DNA of 64,000 nt from OCS116 cluster bacterium AG-435-F03 (GTDB lineage Bacteria; Pseudomonadota; Alphaproteobacteria; MED-G09). The notes beneath the pieces are model-generated. The model did no database searches and was not told the origin of the DNA. It saw only the letters and a list, made by a program, of their open reading frames with translations. Location of the stretch: NCBI GenBank assembly GCA_003212795.1, contig QCOV01000001.1:463321-527320 (forward strand), in the 5' to 3' direction. The stretch's first letter is position 1; every line of letters begins with the position of its first letter. Positions 62,219 to 64,000 of this stretch are shown piece by piece. The position numbers and the translations under genes are program-made.

Positions 62219-63017
62219 TGTTATAAAAACAACAATTCTTGGTTGTGGATCATCAGGGGGAGTTCCCAGAATTGATGGTGATTGGGGTGTTTGCGACCCA
62301 AATAATGTTAAAAATATTAGATCTAGGTGTTCAATACTTGTAGAAAAAATTACAAATGATAAGAAAACAGTTGTTTTGATAGATACATCACCAGATATGA
62401 GACAACAATTATTAAAAGCTGGTGTTACAAATATAGACGCGGTTTTGTATACACATGATCATGCTGATCAATCTGGTGGAATAGATGATTTACGAGTATT
62501 TGCTCTAAGAAAAAGAGAAAGAGTAAATGTTTATTTAGACAAAGATACAGCATCAAGATTAATACCAAGATTTAATTACTGCTTTAAAAGTGGAGAAAAA
62601 CACGGATATCCATCAATATTGTCTGAAAATATAATTGATCCATATAAAGAATTAATAATTAGTGGTCCTGGTGGTGAAATATCATTTATTCCTTTTTTAC
62701 AACACCATGGATCTATTTTTTCATTAGGATTCAAATATAATAACATAGCATATTCAAGTGATGTTGTAGATTTTCCTAATAAATCATTAAATTATATATC
62801 AAATTTAGATTATTGGATTGTCGATGCTCTTAGAGTTACTCCGCATCCAACACATGCTCACTTAGATAAAACTTTGCAATGGATAAAAGATTTTAATTGT
62901 AAAAATGCATTATTAACAAATATGCATATTGATTTAGATTATGAACAGCTATGTAATGAATTACCAAATAATATAAAGCCTTCCTATGATGGATATAGCT
63001 TTAGTATTGATATTTAA
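62211..63017 (+). CDS. MBL-fold metallohydrolase (PhnP/lipoyl-related type)
   Basis: 268 residues. Metal motifs: LGCGSSGGVPRIDGDWGVCDP, IDTSPDMRQQL, YTHDHADQSGGIDDLRVF and HPTHAHLDKTLQWI. The motif THDHADQSGGIDDLR is typical of the TatD-linked subgroup related to PhnP. I start at the ATG 62211, overlapping tatD; a longer frame from 62133 lies inside tatD and is rejected. Substrate likely a phosphodiester; not shown. Confidence 0.92.
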   Translation: MNSVIKTTILGCGSSGGVPRIDGDWGVCDPNNVKNIRSRCSILVEKITNDKKTVVLIDTSPDMRQQLLKAGVTNIDAVLYTHDHADQSGGIDDLRVFALRKRERVNVYLDKDTASRLIPRFNYCFKSGEKHGYPSILSENIIDPYKELIISGPGGEISFIPFLQHHGSIFSLGFKYNNIAYSSDVVDFPNKSLNYISNLDYWIVDALRVTPHPTHAHLDKTLQWIKDFNCKNALLTNMHIDLDYEQLCNELPNNIKPSYDGYSFSIDI

Positions 63018-63049
63018 AAAAGATTATACATAATATATATTATGCGCAA

Positions 63050-63973
63050 ATGATACAACTTATAATAAAAAGATTAGCAATAGCTATACCTACCCTAATA
63101 ATAATAATAGCTTTCGTTTTTGGCTTAATGAGGGTTGCTCCAGGTGGCCCTTTTACCAATGAAAGAGCTTTGCCTCCAGAGATTGAACAGAAAATTAATG
63201 AAGCCTATGACCTAGATAAACCATTAATTCAACAATTTGGTATTTATTTATCTAAAATAGCAAAAGGAGATTTAGGGCCATCCTATAAATATAAGGATTT
63301 TACTGTTAATGAGCTAATTTTAAGTGGTTTTCCTATTAGCTTAACTTTAGGAATATCTGCCATAATTATATCTCTACTTTTAGGAAGTTTATTAGGTATT
63401 ATCGCTGCTATAAAAAGAAATACTATATTTGATTACGCTGTAATGGGCATCTCTCTTATTGGTATTTGTGTCCCTAGTTTTGTTTTAGCACCTATTTTAT
63501 CATTGTTTTTTGGACTTTATTTAGGTTTTCTACCTATATCTGGATGGAATGGAGGTAATATTTATAACCTTATTTTACCTGTTGTTTCATTATCTCTACC
63601 TCAGATTGCTATTATTTCAAGGATGATGAGGTCTAGTACAATTGAAACCTTAAATTCAAATTTTATTCGTACTGCTAGAGCCAAAGGGATTCCTAAAAGA
63701 CGAATTATTACCAAACATGTTATAAGATCATCAATATTACCCATAATAGATTACTTAGCTCCTGCAACAGCAGGATTGATGACTGGGTCAATTATAATTG
63801 AACAAATATTCGGACTTCCTGGAATTGGAAGATATTTTGTTGTTGGGGCACTTCAAAGAGATTACACCCTTGTAAGTGGTGTTATGATTTTATATGCATC
63901 TTTACTTATGTTTCTTATTCTTTTGTCAGATATATTAAGAGCTATTCTTGATCCAAGAGTTAAAATCAAATGA
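63050..63973 (+). CDS. Oligopeptide/dipeptide ABC transporter permease (OppB/DppB type)
   Basis: 307 residues with six membrane helices. The typical N-terminus MIQLIIKRLAIAIPTLIIII is followed by GLMRVAPGGPF. The EAA loop reads FIRTARAKGIPKRRIITKHVIRSSILPI. The partner permease begins in an ATGA overlap at the stop. Which peptide or other solute it carries cannot be told from the permease. Confidence 0.9.
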   Translation: MIQLIIKRLAIAIPTLIIIIAFVFGLMRVAPGGPFTNERALPPEIEQKINEAYDLDKPLIQQFGIYLSKIAKGDLGPSYKYKDFTVNELILSGFPISLTLGISAIIISLLLGSLLGIIAAIKRNTIFDYAVMGISLIGICVPSFVLAPILSLFFGLYLGFLPISGWNGGNIYNLILPVVSLSLPQIAIISRMMRSSTIETLNSNFIRTARAKGIPKRRIITKHVIRSSILPIIDYLAPATAGLMTGSIIIEQIFGLPGIGRYFVVGALQRDYTLVSGVMILYASLLMFLILLSDILRAILDPRVKIK

Positions 63974-64000
63974 ATATAAAGCATTATAGTAAAGATGATT
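63970..64000 (+). CDS. Start of next ABC permease gene (partial)
   Basis: An ATG overlapping the OppB-type stop begins a frame of ten residues (MNIKHYSKDD) before the window ends. By position it should be the OppC/DppC-type partner, but too little is present to confirm. Confidence 0.5.
   Translation, partial: MNIKHYSKDD

Overview
The window is a densely packed, AT-rich bacterial chromosome segment. The gene content and order point to an Alphaproteobacterium, most likely a free-living marine lineage with a streamlined genome: glyA-nrdR-ribD-ribC-ribBA-ribH-nusB-thiL-hppA, argS-SPOR-scpA-scpB-tatABC-serS, yajC-secD-secF, recG/sdhE-mfd and tatD-MBL are all groupings I associate with that class. 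Start and stop codons often overlap and no stretch over 300 bases lacks a gene. I cannot place it to genus. No transposase, integrase, phage gene or CRISPR array is visible.

Layout. 1-13051: glycerophosphodiester phosphodiesterase, serine hydroxymethyltransferase, NrdR, the riboflavin operon with NusB and ThiL, a K+-independent-type proton pyrophosphatase, a dGTPase-like HD protein, ArgRS and a SPOR/LysM envelope protein. 13201-20696: ScpAB (chromosome segregation), TatABC, SerRS, YajC-SecD-SecF and a stand-alone PuuD-type membrane domain. 20700-30157: UvrA, SSB, GyrA, CoaD, a secreted cyclophilin, and the queuosine genes queA-tgt. 30154-42007: tRNA-Lys(TTT) followed by an accessory-looking block of small genes. 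It holds NTF2/SnoaL-like proteins, cold-shock protein, DUF393, a zinc-free reductase, an exported methyltransferase, MscS with an outer-membrane protein, a monooxygenase-fold protein, VOC, acyltransferase, rhomboid and several tiny membrane or charged ORFs. 42116-45286: GlmU-GlmS. 45295-53446: a second accessory block with GFA, MerC-like, VOC, cyclase-family and CREST-type membrane proteins. It also holds an HMG-CoA-synthase-like/OB-fold fusion followed by a thiolase, facing a phosphotransferase/DUF6285 pair. 53504-64000: DUF502, RecG, SdhE, Mfd, enoyl-CoA hydratase, FrnE-like DsbA, TatD, an MBL hydrolase, and the start of an oligopeptide/dipeptide ABC permease operon running off the end.

Most notable observations. 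(1) Tgt keeps its catalytic aspartates but has lost all three cysteines of its structural zinc site. (2) A synthase/OB-fold fusion plus thiolase recalls the archaeal thiolase-HMGS-DUF35 complex, and it converges on an LvaAB-like kinase pair. (3) A LysM domain appears inserted inside a SPOR-like fold. (4) A 15-bp-stem hairpin covers the annotated dgt start codon. (5) Many 23-61 residue ORFs, mostly single-helix, are threaded between genes of the post-tRNA block. The RibB/RibA fusion also lacks the GTP cyclohydrolase II zinc cysteines. None of these alone proves a new system; I rank the Tgt change and the synthase/thiolase/kinase neighbourhood highest.
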